Shown here: one piece after another, positions 44,601-56,000 of the stretch
How positions within the stretch are numbered: position 1 is the first letter of the stretch
Layout: the number at the start of each line of letters is the position of its first letter
From: Hemerocallis citrina
Taxonomy: Eukaryota; Streptophyta; Magnoliopsida; Asparagales; Asphodelaceae
Direction of reading: 5' to 3'
DNA: 64,000 nt
Assembly: GCA_017893485.1 (NCBI GenBank)
Contig: CM030360.1
Span: 16,725,971 to 16,789,970, forward strand
The notes under the pieces: model-generated
Told to the model about the DNA's origin: nothing
Database searches by the model: none
What the model saw: the letters and a program-made list of their open reading frames with translations, nothing else
Translations under genes and position numbers: made by a program

Positions 44601-47600
44601 CTAACAAGTTCAAGAACCGCACAATGGGTTCATGAATCAAACAAGTTCATGAGCCAAGTAACTGACTCCATGAATCGATCAAGATACAACAAGTTCATGA
44701 ACCAAGTAATTGGGAAACACGGGCCCCCTTCCGAGTACACTTACCTATATTGTCCACTCTATAGTCTTTCCCATAACCCCGGCTTGTTACTTTTATTAAT
44801 TCTTATCAAGCAAGCATGCAAGTGTGCGAAACAAGGTACGAGAAAGTGGTGGGAAACACGTGTCAAAACAGCAAATCACACAGCTAAAGTATTCAGGCAG
44901 AATTTGTGTTTTTGAGTTTATACATGTAAAACAATGTTGAAATAATGTTAATTAATTCTAAGAAAATTTGGGTATGTCCTATAGGGTGTCCACCAACTAC
45001 GTATGAAATTTCATGTCCAACGCTTGCTGTTTACATAGCTAAATTAATTCGCAAAGTAAATGTGTGCAGCAGTTTTTGCGAATCTGTGCCTACCGACACA
45101 ACTGCAGTAAAACTGCAATAACTCCTAGACGGTAACTCCGAATTCGAAACTTTCGGAGGCTATCGACATCTAGACATCCAGATCTACATTTTCTATTTAG
45201 GGCTCGGGTCCAGATTCTAATAATAAATGAGTCGAAACAGTAAAAGAAGATTCAGGACAGCAACATGTGGGAATAACTTACTAGTATAGATTACAGGAAA
45301 TTTGTCTTTAGGCATCTAAGTTATTGTGTGATATAAAATACAGGATAATGGTGGTCAAACAGCAAGTAATAATTATTTTTCAAGTCAAATGGTTGCAAGA
45401 TCATCAAATACAAAATATAACATGTGTCTACAAATCTAGGGCTCCTTAATTCATGTGTTCATGTGTTCAAGGTGTAAAAGAGTCCAAGTAATTATAATTT
45501 AATACAATGAAATTTTTGTGACTCTTAGAATTATAAAATTTTGGAGGATTGATGTTGATCAACAACGATAGTCAAGGAGGAGTCACAATTCTAACTATTT
45601 GTAGTATTTTTCAAGGGATGCTTGTACTAAAACAATTAAAATCATACAAGAGATACTTGCCTTAATTTGACGACGATTAGATCCACTTGTTGTAGAAAAT
45701 GAGGTCAAAGAATCCCGGGCGGAGTCTCCCAAAAGTACGTGTGAAGCACGTGCGAAAATCAACTGTAGATTGATTTTTTCCCACACCGGATCTAAGCCCA
45801 AACACAGAACATCGAGCGGGATCAGCTGCGCCAAAACACGGAACACCAAAACCGTCCAATGGAAACTCTCCTACGCAGTGGATCTGGCCAGAACAGCGGA
45901 AAGCATTCAAGGATCCGCTGTGGCCGAACACCGAACAAAGATCAGACTGGGCTCGATCGCGCGGATCTTGATGCGATCCGATGGTCGAGAATTGATCCCG
46001 CCCAAATCCTCCTTTCTTCTTCTTCTTCGTTCACTTCTTTGACGAACCAGTAGTGCGAGCGAAAGCGGCGACGGTGGGGTTCTTCGACGGTGACGAGGCG
46101 ACGGCGTAACAACGACGACGTGGAGGACGACGGCGGCAGAAGCAACGGCGCGACGTCGAGAAGCGACGCGCGCGGCGACTCTGTTTGCAGTTCAAACAGG
46201 GGAGGAGTTGGGTGGTGCGATGGTGGTGGTTGACGACGGGACGACGGTGGAAGAGACTGGCAAGGCGAATGGGGATTGGGTTCGAGAGGATGATGACGGA
46301 GGATTGGGCAATGGTGGAGGTGAGTTTGGTCGAGGATGGGTTCGATGGTGAATGGGTTTCGGAGTCGATGGTTAGGGACGACGATGGTTGGTGGTTGGTG
46401 CTGTGGTGGTGATGTGGACGAAGGCGATGGTTAGGGAGATCGAAGGTGATGGTGGGAGGGACGATCGGAGGGCGATCGAAGGTGGGGGATTGGTTTCGAG
46501 ATCGAAGGAGAAAGAAGCGGAGGTGGAAGAAGTGGGGTAGCGGCGGGGGTGAGTTAGGTTACAATAGTAGATTAGGGTTAGGGTAGGGGTTAAGGTTAGG
46601 ATTTATATATAGTATAGGGTTTGGGTTTGTGGGTTTTAGGATATCCGTTTCGAATAGGATCCCACTGGAGAATTGGTCAAAATGTATAAAAATGGGGAAA
46701 TGAAAAGATGGATGACATAGAACAGTTCATTCTTCATGAAGAACGACACAATAGTACATACGATTGAATTAGATAAAAGGACCAAAAATTGAGTCGAAAC
46801 CAAATTAATGATTTTATTCGAATAGAAACAAAATACAGGATCTCAAATAGATAAAAGAGTACAATTGAGGAAAATACAGTATAAAAATACAAATACGGGG
46901 AAACAGGAGTTACAATCAGAGTTGTTGACTCTTGTCTAGGGATGGTTGATATATGTTATTAAGGTTGTTGACTTCCAAAGTGGGATGTGTGGCTCGAGTT
47001 AGTCACTAAGGTAAGGGATACCCTGCACCTGTCAACCCTACATTATAAACTTCCCCCAAAGCATAGGACATCCGAGCCATGCCATTATTATAAGTTCACA
47101 AGGGTGAACATACATTCACAGCCGAGGCAGCGGCGAATGTAAGCCGGGAGGCTGGACAATTCCTAGCCGGGGAAGCGGCGAACCGGACCGGTATCGCCAG
47201 GGCCAGAGGTTAATAGGCAAGTGTGGAAGCAGTTTTATCTTTACCCGAAGTAATTAGAGTAAGGCAGGGGTTAGAATGGTATATTAAGGGTTTGGGAAAT
47301 TGCATTAGTTCTAGTAAACCATAGTCGGTATTATACCTTCCAGTCGTAGGGATACGTTTTCGGCACTCATGGATGAGTCCTCAGCTCGTATCTCGATCTG
47401 TTAATTCTCAAAGCTTTGCCGGAGTAAGGTACGGGAGGCTAGGAGGATTTGACCTCCCGAGGCGCTCACGTCCCGAGCCGCGGAGGTTTTGTGTTTTGGT
47501 ATATATTTATGTTCATAAACCAATCAGGGGTGAACATGCATGCGTCGGTCCATAGGTGGACATGGGAATCATACGGTCGGGCGACCGAATTCAACGCAGC

Positions 47601-48550
47601 TTTCTGAGGAGGTCCGTACGCGGGTACGAAGTGGCAGCTACGACCACCACTTAGGCACTGCAGTGGCAGAACTGGATCGACCAGCTACAACCTCCTTGGG
47701 CGACGAATAATCTATTGGGAACTGGATGGGTACAAGGGTAGGATGCATGGCGAGGGATTGAACCCTACAATCAGGAGAGGCGAACTCCTGGGAAAGTATG
47801 TAGTATGAGATGCATACGTTTCCATCGAAGTTGATTTTGGAAAAGTATGTCGTATGGGATGCATACGTTCCCAACTGAATTGCATTAGAGTAGGTGCATA
47901 GTGTGCATTCTTGTTTGTGCATTAGATTAAGCCGTGCTTGGGTCTGGAATTCATGTAGTATGGGATGCTTGCGGATCCAGATTTCCAAGTCTTGCTTGCT
48001 TTAGAATAGGCTTGTGATTGGTGCATTTCGTTGTTAGATCATGGCATACACGAGCACTACATAATTTAGGATGCACGTTTTCTTTTCCATTCAAGATGGT
48101 TTGTGATTGCCAGTTTGGAGGATCGCTGTTATTATCAGTATTGCGTCAGTCGAAGTACTGACGTTCCCCACCTTTTAGGTGCCCGTTCTACCTTTCGAGC
48201 AGGTGCAGAGATATCAGAGTTGCGCAACAGAAGACTCAAGCCGAGGAGCAAGTCCCAGGGAAGCAGATTAACCATTCAACGGAGCTTCGGTAGTGAGCCG
48301 TCGACTGCCAGTTCAAGAGAAAGTTGTTAACTTTACAAAAGGAGTGATGTATGTTGTAATAAGATGTACTAAGTTTATGTAATTTGTATTCTTGTCAAGA
48401 ACAAGACATCGGTTGTAATCAATGATTTAATGACTTATTTGGCAATAAAAAATTTTTAAATTTCCGTGTTATTACTGTGTTGAGATGAATTTGAAGGCAA
48501 AGATTCTGGTGAGTGTCAGATGTCCGGTAACGGGGATCCGGGGCACTACA
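41692..48550 (+). mobile_element. Solo LTR of a Ty3/gypsy element, interrupted by another solo LTR
   Basis: It starts TGTAACACCCCG and ends GGGGCACTACA, with the perfect 5-bp target duplication GACGC outside (41,687-41,691 and 48,551-48,555). Without the 3.3-kb insertion it is about 3,536 bp and has no gag or pol. It is a long LTR left by recombination between the two LTRs of a full element. Termini resemble chromovirus LTRs. The family is distinct from the Tekay-like LTRs at 13-34 kb. Confidence 0.85.
43597..46914 (-). mobile_element. Nested Tekay-like solo LTR
   Basis: Plus sense starts AGTCATGCCCCGCTTTCC (terminal T mutated) and ends CAGGAGTTACA, so it lies on the minus strand. The perfect target duplication ATCAG is at 43,592-43,596 and 46,915-46,919. 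It is related to, but diverged from, the LTRs at 13-34 kb. A TATATAAAT box (minus) lies at about 46,601-46,610. GC-rich frames near 45,680-46,410 are LTR sequence, not genes. A stretch around 44,200-44,720 is full of CAAGT and GTTCATGA words. Confidence 0.92.
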
Positions 48551-48845
48551 GACGCCTTCTGAAGTACAACGAGAGTGTCTAAAATGTGCTCTCCTAATTC
48601 CCGTAGAATTTTTAACATTTTGTAATAAAGGCCAGCCACTAGAGCAGCCATTTAGTTTTTCCTTTCAATAAACACCATTTTTACTAACAGTCGTGCATGT
48701 AATAAGGATCAGCCATTAGAGCAGCCCCTTAGTTTATTTCTTAATAAAATTAGCTAGTTTATTTCATTTGCATCTCAGTTAATTTGTTAAAGCAAACAAT
48801 GAGATAAAACGCCTAACTTTTACTTGAAGCGGCGCTAAATGCTCG

Positions 48846-49530
48846 TTATAAGCTTTCCACAACACAAGTTCGGAATCCAAATCCACGACTCGGGGTTACT
48901 CTCGCAACATTCAATCCTACACATTTAGAGCACAACTCACCGATCGATCTATTCCTGAAACTAGTCAAAGTTCCCTGGAGACTTATACAACGAGTTGAGT
49001 ACCAAACATATACACAAAAATGGTACCAAACACTCGTTACAAGTCTTCCCGTAAGACGGATTTGGGGTCCATACCCATGGCTCGAAGAGACTCTAACAAT
49101 TTGCAATAATGCAAGTTCACAGTGCACTTCGCCATTCGATCTGCTCTTGCAACCCGTTAGTGCCTCAACGATCGGTTTGGAGTCCATACCCATGGCTTAA
49201 AAGAGATTCTTTCAATTTGCAAAGAATCAAGTTCAAAGTGCGCTTTGCCATTCGATCTGCTCCTGTAACCAATTAATACTTAAACTAACAAGTTCGGAAT
49301 CCATACCCATGGTTCCGAGTTACTCTCGCAACCTGTAATTACACACGTTTAGAGTTCAACTCGCCATTCAATCTGTTCCTGCAACAAGTTAAATTCCACA
49401 ACGACAGATTAAGAGGTCCAAAATCATGGATCGTAGTTACTCTAGCAATACTTGTAAAAAGCAACACTTGGAGTTCAACTTTCAATTCGATGTGACTCTT
49501 ACAATTTATCAGAGGCCCCATACAGCAAGT
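48846..49530 (+). repeat. Degenerate tandem repeat array, about 105-125 bp unit
   Basis: The recurring core is GGA-TCCATACCCATGG, seen near 49,066, 49,170 and 49,289, with diverged copies near 48,873 and 49,410. Each is followed by AGTTCA-AGTGC and GCCATTCGATCTGCTC phrases. Tandem repeats in untranslated DNA are a known habit of Tat-lineage elements. Confidence 0.75.
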
Positions 49531-49754
49531 TTGGAAAACAACTCTCCTTCAGAGTTGTCCCTATAACTAGCTGAATTCAAGGCGGAGAAATTCCAAACTC
49601 CATCATACACCATCGGCAGTTCGTTAGCTATACGCAACAGACTTAAGGCCCTGTTATTTAGCTACAAAGAACCCAGTCGATGGCACCTCAACCATGATAG
49701 CAAGGACCAAGCATATGAAAAGAGTTAATGAAATCATCAATCATACAACTCGAT

Positions 49755-50132
49755 CTACAAGCCGTCCTTGCAACTTAGTGGGAGAGGAACATTGTTCCTG
49801 AGAGACACAAGCCTCCTCATGGATCGCCTGACATTCACCTCCTTTCCTTGACCGCCAGCATCTTTCACAGAAAACATCGATCCCATAAATTGAGATTGCT
49901 GGCCAGCACATGAGGCATGTGACTCTCCACCAACCAAAGTCAAACTCAACAAAGCTGACGCGCCGCTAGGGGAGCCGCCAGGATGGCAAAGGGGCACCCG
50001 CGCAATTGGCACCGTTCCCCCAACGATCGACCCGAATCCTCCTACAGTCGCACTCTCCTTTGCCTTAGTCGTGGTGTTTTCTTTTGCTCCAACAATTGCT
50101 TCCTTTTTCCCATCGAAGACGTGTGAGGTGCT
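49755..50132 (-). pseudogene. Minus-strand open frame, possible relic of a Tat antisense gene
   Basis: About 125 codons, Gly/Ala/Ser-rich (SATVGGFGSIVGGTVP, HPGGSPSGASAL). The frame runs over the edge of the next LTR, so its first codons are not its own. Its position, antisense in the 3' part of a Tat element, parallels the antisense gene of Tat-2, but I see no convincing residue match. It could be a chance frame. Confidence 0.25.
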
Positions 50133-51158
50133 TGTAGTGCCCCAAATTTCCAATATAATATCTCAGAAATACGTTGCACAATTTCCGAATCAACTTTAAT
50201 GTAATCATAAACATAGCAACCAAATACGGGAAAAATTTAAAACTTTTTATTACATCAATTGTTTACAAAGCACAGCGGAAAATTAAACACCTTGAATTAC
50301 ATTTCTTTCTTTTACAATACATTCCTTTACAATTTACATAAGCCATATATCATTCTACCCCATGCATCCAAATCCCAAGCTAATGGTACCTACCTGTAAA
50401 ATATTAGGCTAGAGATAACCCTAACCCCGAAAACTACAGGGGTCATCCATAACGGTGTGAGTGACATAAAAAAAATGCAATATAAATAAAACATAAAGCA
50501 TAGAGAATAAAGTCATAAACAACATGTATCAACAGCAAGAATAAATGAAATAAGGAATAACAATAAATAAAACATGAAAACATCAAGTGAAACTAGACTA
50601 AGTGTCAAGTGTAGAAAAACAGAAAACAACATGCATAAAACTAAGTCAAGAAAACATAAATGCTATATGCTGACTCTCTAATTTATACTTGTCGGATTCT
50701 ATGCATCCCACTCTACATAAGTCCGGTGCAAGTCCTTATCGTTCTCCACTTGATAGGGTTCAATCCCCCACTATGCAACTAATCCTACTATGATGATTAC
50801 TATGAGATTTAGACATTCTGCAAGTATTGGTTCTCGCCCTTGGAATACTGGAGACCAATCCCACCAACGGATCATTCTGTGGCCCTTACGTCCATCGTCC
50901 CAGAAACTGGAGATTGCCTCACTCTGTAGGTCATCCTGGAACCCTTATTGCACAAACATCCCAAGAGCATCGCTCTCGTCCTCAGAATACTGGAGATCAA
51001 TCCCACTCCGCAGATCACTCTGTGGCCCATACATCCATCGTCCTGAAATACTGAGGAATATCTCACTCATTGGATCATCCTGGAGTCCATAACTCACGTT
51101 TGCACTCATTTCATCATATCACCGTCTAGTGCTGCTTGTCCTTATCTTGTTAAGTTAT
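50133..51158 (-). mobile_element. LTR fragment, minus strand
   Basis: It begins TGTAGTGCCCC, the complement of the GGGGCACTACA end seen at 48,550, so it is an LTR of a similar type in the opposite orientation. Its other end is cut off where a Tekay-like LTR begins. Bases 50,830-51,090 hold about four decayed copies of a 60-bp unit (AATACTGGAGA-CAATCCCAC, ATCACTCTGTGGCCC, CATCGTCC). Confidence 0.65.
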
Positions 51159-52368
51159 TGTAACCCCTATTTTTCATTTTTTGTATTTTTGGGTGTATTT
51201 TTCGTTTTGGTGTATTTTTCTCTCTTGTATTTTTTCTGAACCGTATATTTGAATTGTTTTCGATATATATTCGTTTTATTTCATTATTTGAGCCTTTGTG
51301 TTGGATTAGTTGTCTCTTTCGTTTCGTTCTTCAATATTTGTTCTTTCTTTCATTTTTGTTCTTGACCCTTTTGTTTTTGTTCTTGGGTGTGTGTGTGGTG
51401 GTGATTGGACATTATCCTTTTCCCAATCCTATTGTTTGATCCCTAATAAGATTTACCAAAGCCAATTTAAATCCCCAACACTATTTTTATTCCTATTTAA
51501 TTGACCCAAAATCCAAAACCCATTAATACAAATCCTACTACTACTCCTAATACCCATTAACCCATTAACCCACAACTAAACCCTATATATATAAACCCCT
51601 CTCCCTCTCCACTAAACCCTAACCCTAATTCCCCTACTTCACAATCCCGGCTACTCCCTCTCTCTCTCCCTCTCCTTGTTTGCACCCCGACCCGCACTAC
51701 CTGATCCTGATGCCAACACCCAGGCCTCCGAGCCCCTTCCTGGCCTGTGCACACCCCGGCAACACCCCACACCCGAGCCACTTCTCCCCTACTCCCGACC
51801 CCCTCCTTGGCCATCCCGATCACCTCACACCACCACTCAATCCCTCGTCTCTCTCTCGTGGTGTTCTCTTGTGGCCGCAAGCCACTGTTGTCATCATTCC
51901 TCTTGGATCATCTCACTTTGTGGAGTTTTGTTCGTGTGGAGACTTTGCTCTAGTTTGCTTGTATTCGTTGATTCTTGGATTTTCGTTTGTGGGTTTTGCT
52001 CGTTACTCTTGGTTTTCGTTGTTCTTCATCTTCGGTTAAGGCAAGTAACTTGTACTCCAATTCATTTGTTTGATACAAGTCAAAAATACCATCTATAGTA
52101 TAGTTGGGTCTAGAGACGACTCTTGTTTGTGTTATTCTTGATGATTTTTGTCTCTATTGTAAAATTTGACAATAGATGACTCATGACATAAAATTGGACA
52201 TGAATTAACTTAGTTTTTACCCGTTCTTGATTTTGATCATGTATGTGAGACTTTTGTGAGAACTCGTGTTTTGGTTGAGACCTATGTGATATATTTGGTG
52301 TGGACATGCTAGATACCCTAAATTATGATGTTTGGACACTTGGTAGACTAGAATTCATGTTTGGTTGT
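51159..52368 (+). mobile_element. Tekay-like LTR fragment
   Basis: It starts TGTAACCCCTATTTTTC, as in the 34,440 LTR read on its own strand. A TATATATAAA box lies at 51,585-51,594, followed by the C-rich leader. It is cut by the Tat-2 LTR; the rest is presumably beyond the window. Pro/Ser-rich frames at 51,676-52,098 are LTR sequence. Confidence 0.72.
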
Positions 52369-52957
52369 TGATATGGCTAAAAATGGGGTTAAATCGGAAC
52401 CGTCCAAACTGGGCGCGAATCTTGAAGTTCGGGGGTAAAACGTTAATTTCACATACGAGTGGGTCCAAAGCGGGTATCGGATCTTCTTATCACAAGATCC
52501 AACAACCCACGTACGGATCTACTCAGATCGGGTACGGGTCCCGACCCGAGGCGTACCCAGACCAACAAGAGACAGATCAGGGCCACTGACTTGGTCAAGC
52601 CAGCAGGCCTGATTTGCTCTCACCGGGAATCAAGGAATGATTTCCTAAACAGACTGAGGATTTCACTCCCGGCTGTTACACAGGAAATTAGGCCCTTAAA
52701 CAACTCCCCTGGCGACTATAAATACAACCCCTCTGCCTCCGTAACCAGGTTAATCACTTTTTCACCACTTAAGCTCTTTCTTAATCTTTTCTGATTACTG
52801 ACAAGAGCGTCGGAGGGTGCGTCGCCGGAATCAACCCCCGTGTTTCGCACTTCCTTGCAGGTCGCGGCAGGAGCAAGAAGGCTGAGTCAACTGTTCAGGT
52901 TCTTCTCGGACTCACAAATTCTATCTGTTTACCCCCACACCGAAATCAGCGGTAACA
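52369..52957 (+). repeat. Tat-2 5' LTR
   Basis: Start inferred at TGATATGGCTAAAAATG by comparison with Tat-1; the end CGAAATCAGCGGTAACA is clear from the primer site. TATAAAT is at 52,717-52,723, followed by GACAAGAGCGTCGGAGGG. Confidence 0.72.
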
Positions 52958-52959
52958 GA

Positions 52960-52977
52960 TTGGCGCCGTCTGTGGGA
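52960..52977 (+). other. Tat-2 primer-binding site
   Basis: TGGCGCCGTCTGTGGGAA two bases after the LTR end, the primer-site type usual in Tat-lineage elements. Confidence 0.88.
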
Positions 52978-53024
52978 AGACCACACGAACAGCCTCAGCC
53001 CCTTCCTTGTCGTCCTCTCCAACC

Positions 53025-56000
53025 ATGCCTCCAAAGAAGGTCAGATCCCCAGGGTCCAAGGGGGCCAATCCCGCCGATCCGACAGAGGAAGCCCCTGTCA
53101 ATCCTATTCCACAGTCCAATCTTCCTCCACCGGCCCGGCAGGTCCCACCTCCTCATCCCAAGCAGCAACCCAACAATGGCCCTTCCGGTCATAACGGCCG
53201 GAAGCTGAAGCAGCCCCTCCATCAGGACCATGTTTCGGTTCATAACGGGTCCTCGGATTCGATGGCCTCCCACAATCCCGACCTCCGCAACGCGCTCCTG
53301 AACCGCCAGAAGGATGACGACCTCCGCACCCACCTTGACGAGAGGCGGGCCCGAGAGGGAGCCTCCCACTAGCGTCAGGGTGAGCGGTCCCCTCGTCGCC
53401 GAGACGGTAGGAGGTCTCCGGACCGCAGAGGCCGAGCGGCATCTCCCGAACGCCGAAGGAGGCAGCCGCATTCCCCCGGGGATCGGCGTCATCCGAGGGA
53501 CCGTGAGGCACCTATCACTCGTGCCGAGTTCCTCCAATTTTAGGAGACCGTGCTACAGGCCCTGAACGCCCGTCCCAACAATCAGAATTCCCAGAGGGTT
53601 CCAACACCCCCTCGGGTTCCCAGTCCTCGCCGCCGATCCCAAAGTCCTATCCCGTCTCCCAGTCGCCAGCAGCAACAGTACAGTCCCCGCCGGTCCCAGG
53701 ACTACCGGCGCCGCAGTCCCCGCTCCCCTTCCTATGAGGAGGAGTCCGGGGGATCGTATGATTACCAGCAACGGGACGATGCCCTCTTTCGACGTATTCA
53801 TGAGGTAGAAAGGCGCATTGGCCCCATGGACAGAGAAGAGGAGTCCAGAGCAGGGACTGTTCGGCCGAGCAGACCCCCCTTCTCTCGGACGATCATGGAG
53901 GCTCACATACCGAGGGGTTTCAAACCTCCGCAGTTTGAAACGTACTCAGGTGAGTCCGACCCTGTCGATCACGTCGAGAGCTTCAAGACTCTGATGCTGA
54001 TCCATCAAGTCTCAGATGCCGTGCTCTGCAGGACCTTCCCCGCCACCCTCAGGGGGTCGGCTCGGGAATGGTACTCCAGGCTCGCTCCCTCTTCCATCTT
54101 CTCGTTCGAGCAGTTTGAAACACTGTTCATAACTCACTTCGTGAGTAGCAGGCGAGCTGAGAAGACAAGCCTCTCCCTACTGAACTTGCGGCAGGAAAGA
54201 GGAGAGAAGCTGCGGGACTATGTGAAGAGATTCACCGCAGAAGTCAGGTCTATCGCCTCCTTAGACCAATCAGTGGCGACCGTGGCGTTCCAGTCGAACG
54301 TCCTCAACTCCAACCTCCGCTCGTTCCTGGCCAAGAAGCCCCCTAATAACTTCGCCGACCTCCTTCTGAGGTGCGAGAAGTATATCCAAGCAGAGGAGGC
54401 TGAGTCCCTCCCGAACTTCGGCGGGCCCTCCTCTGGGTCGAAGAGGAAGGAGGCGGAGGAAGAGGGGTCCAAGAAGGCACAGAAGGACAGCGGCGGTCAG
54501 CGCCGTCCTACCCCCAGGTTCGAGAAGTTCACTCCCCTCACCACCAACGTCTCCACCATCCTGATGGAAGTGGAGAAGGAAGGGGTCATCCCTCCGGCTC
54601 CGAGGATGCACACCCCGGCGAAGAGGAGGAACAAAGATAAATGGTGTCGCTACCATCGGGATCACGGCCACGACACGAACGACTGCCGAGCATTGAGGGA
54701 CGAGATAGAAGTCCTCATCCGAAGGGGGCAGTTGGCCAAATTCGTGATGGCTAACGATCGGGCAGATCGCAACTCTCCTCCGCCTCGGGGGGCTAACAAG
54801 CGCTCCGAGCGACGCGAGGAGACACCCGAATTCGAGGAAGAACGGGTCCTGTACCTGATCCACGGAGGCCCCATGGGAGGCTCCTCTAATTCCTCTCGAA
54901 AGGCCTTCGTCCGAGAGGTCAACTCTGTTCACAGCGCCCCTCCTCCCAAAGGCCTCGGAATCCCAGTGTCCTTCTCCGATGAAGACCTCGAAGGGGTCCG
55001 AACTCCACACTGTGACGCCCTCGTCATCGACCTCCGCATGGCCAACTTCAAGGTGCAGAGGATCTTAGTGGAAAACGGGAGTTCGGTCAATATCCTCTTC
55101 CTCTCGGCCTTCCGAGGCCTGCAGCTGTCCCGAGACCGTCTCAAACCGGCCGGTTACACACTTCACGGGTTCACGGGGGTCCCGGTAACCGTCGAGGGGG
55201 TGATAAACCTAGACGTTACTGCGGGAAGCACCCCTACTACCCGAACCGAGCCGATGGACTTCATGGTCGTCGACGTCCCGGCAGCGTATAATGTCATTCT
55301 AGGCCGACCCGGCCTAGCCGCCCTGGAAGCTGTCCCCTCGGCGTATCATTTGAAAATGAAGTTCCCCACTCGGTCAGGAGTAGGGGAGGTCAGGGGAAGC
55401 CAAGAAACAGCCCGGAAGTGCTACATGACTTCCACCGGGGGACCAGTGCTCTCGCTCAAGACACTAGAAATCCCCGAGCCGAAAGCTCGGCCAACGTCCG
55501 AGCCGGCGGACGAGTTAGAAGAAGTGCTCTTCTCGGACGAGGATCCGAGCCGGAAATTCCTCATCAGCAAATCCTTGCCGACCGCACTGTGTTCGGACCT
55601 GATTAAATGCATCCAGGACAACTGTGACTTGTTTGCATGGTCGGCTGCAGTCATGCCCGACATTTCCGAGGAGCTGCTAGTCCACCGTCTGAGTGTCGAG
55701 CCGGGGTGCAAACCGGTCCAACAGAGAAGACAGAAATTCGCTCCCGAGCGACAGCAGGCCATGAAGGAGGAGGTGGATAAACTCTTGAAGGCTAAGTTCA
55801 TACAGGAGGTAAATTATCCCGAGTGGCTGTCGAATGTTGTAATGGTCAAGAAGTCCAATGGCTCTTGGAGGATATGCATTGACTTCACCGACCTGAATAA
55901 GGCGTGTCCGAAGGACCCCTTCCCTCTCCCGAACATCGACACCCTTATTGACGCCACCTCGGGCCATGAGCTCCCCAGCTTCATGGATGCCTTCTCGGGG

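Larger units (their letters stand above)
13048..50132 (+). mobile_element. Tat-1: old Tat-lineage Ty3/gypsy element, split by nested insertions
   Basis: Visible parts, in order: 5' LTR and primer site (13,048-13,740), gag start (13,769-13,785), gag N-terminus (34,446-35,240), gag middle to protease (40,069-41,691), and a tandem-repeat tail (48,551-50,132). The gaps are filled by a Tekay-like element carrying a second one, a deleted Athila element, and a solo LTR carrying another solo LTR. RT, RNase H and integrase are absent and no 3' LTR was found, so this copy is dead. Its LTR end, primer site and gag/protease align with Tat-2 at the right of the window. The outer limits are less certain than the order of parts. 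Confidence 0.7.
48551..50132 (+). other. Tat-1 3' region
   Basis: DNA resuming after the GACGC duplication. It contains a tandem-repeat array and a minus-strand open frame but no pol and no recognisable 3' LTR. Comparable repeat-rich untranslated DNA is seen in Tat-2. Confidence 0.5.

Noticed and set aside
45677..46412. Several GC-rich frames
   Set aside because: Inside a solo LTR, both strands open because of base composition.
46920..48550. Possible independent gene region between the nested solo LTR and the GACGC duplication
   Set aside because: Continuous with 41,692-43,596 as one LTR bounded by a perfect target duplication; frames are short and unrecognised.
54270..55010. Long minus-strand frames opposite Tat-2 gag-pol (up to 246 codons)
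   Set aside because: Shadows of a GC-rich sense frame; residues show no domain, while the sense strand is clearly gag.
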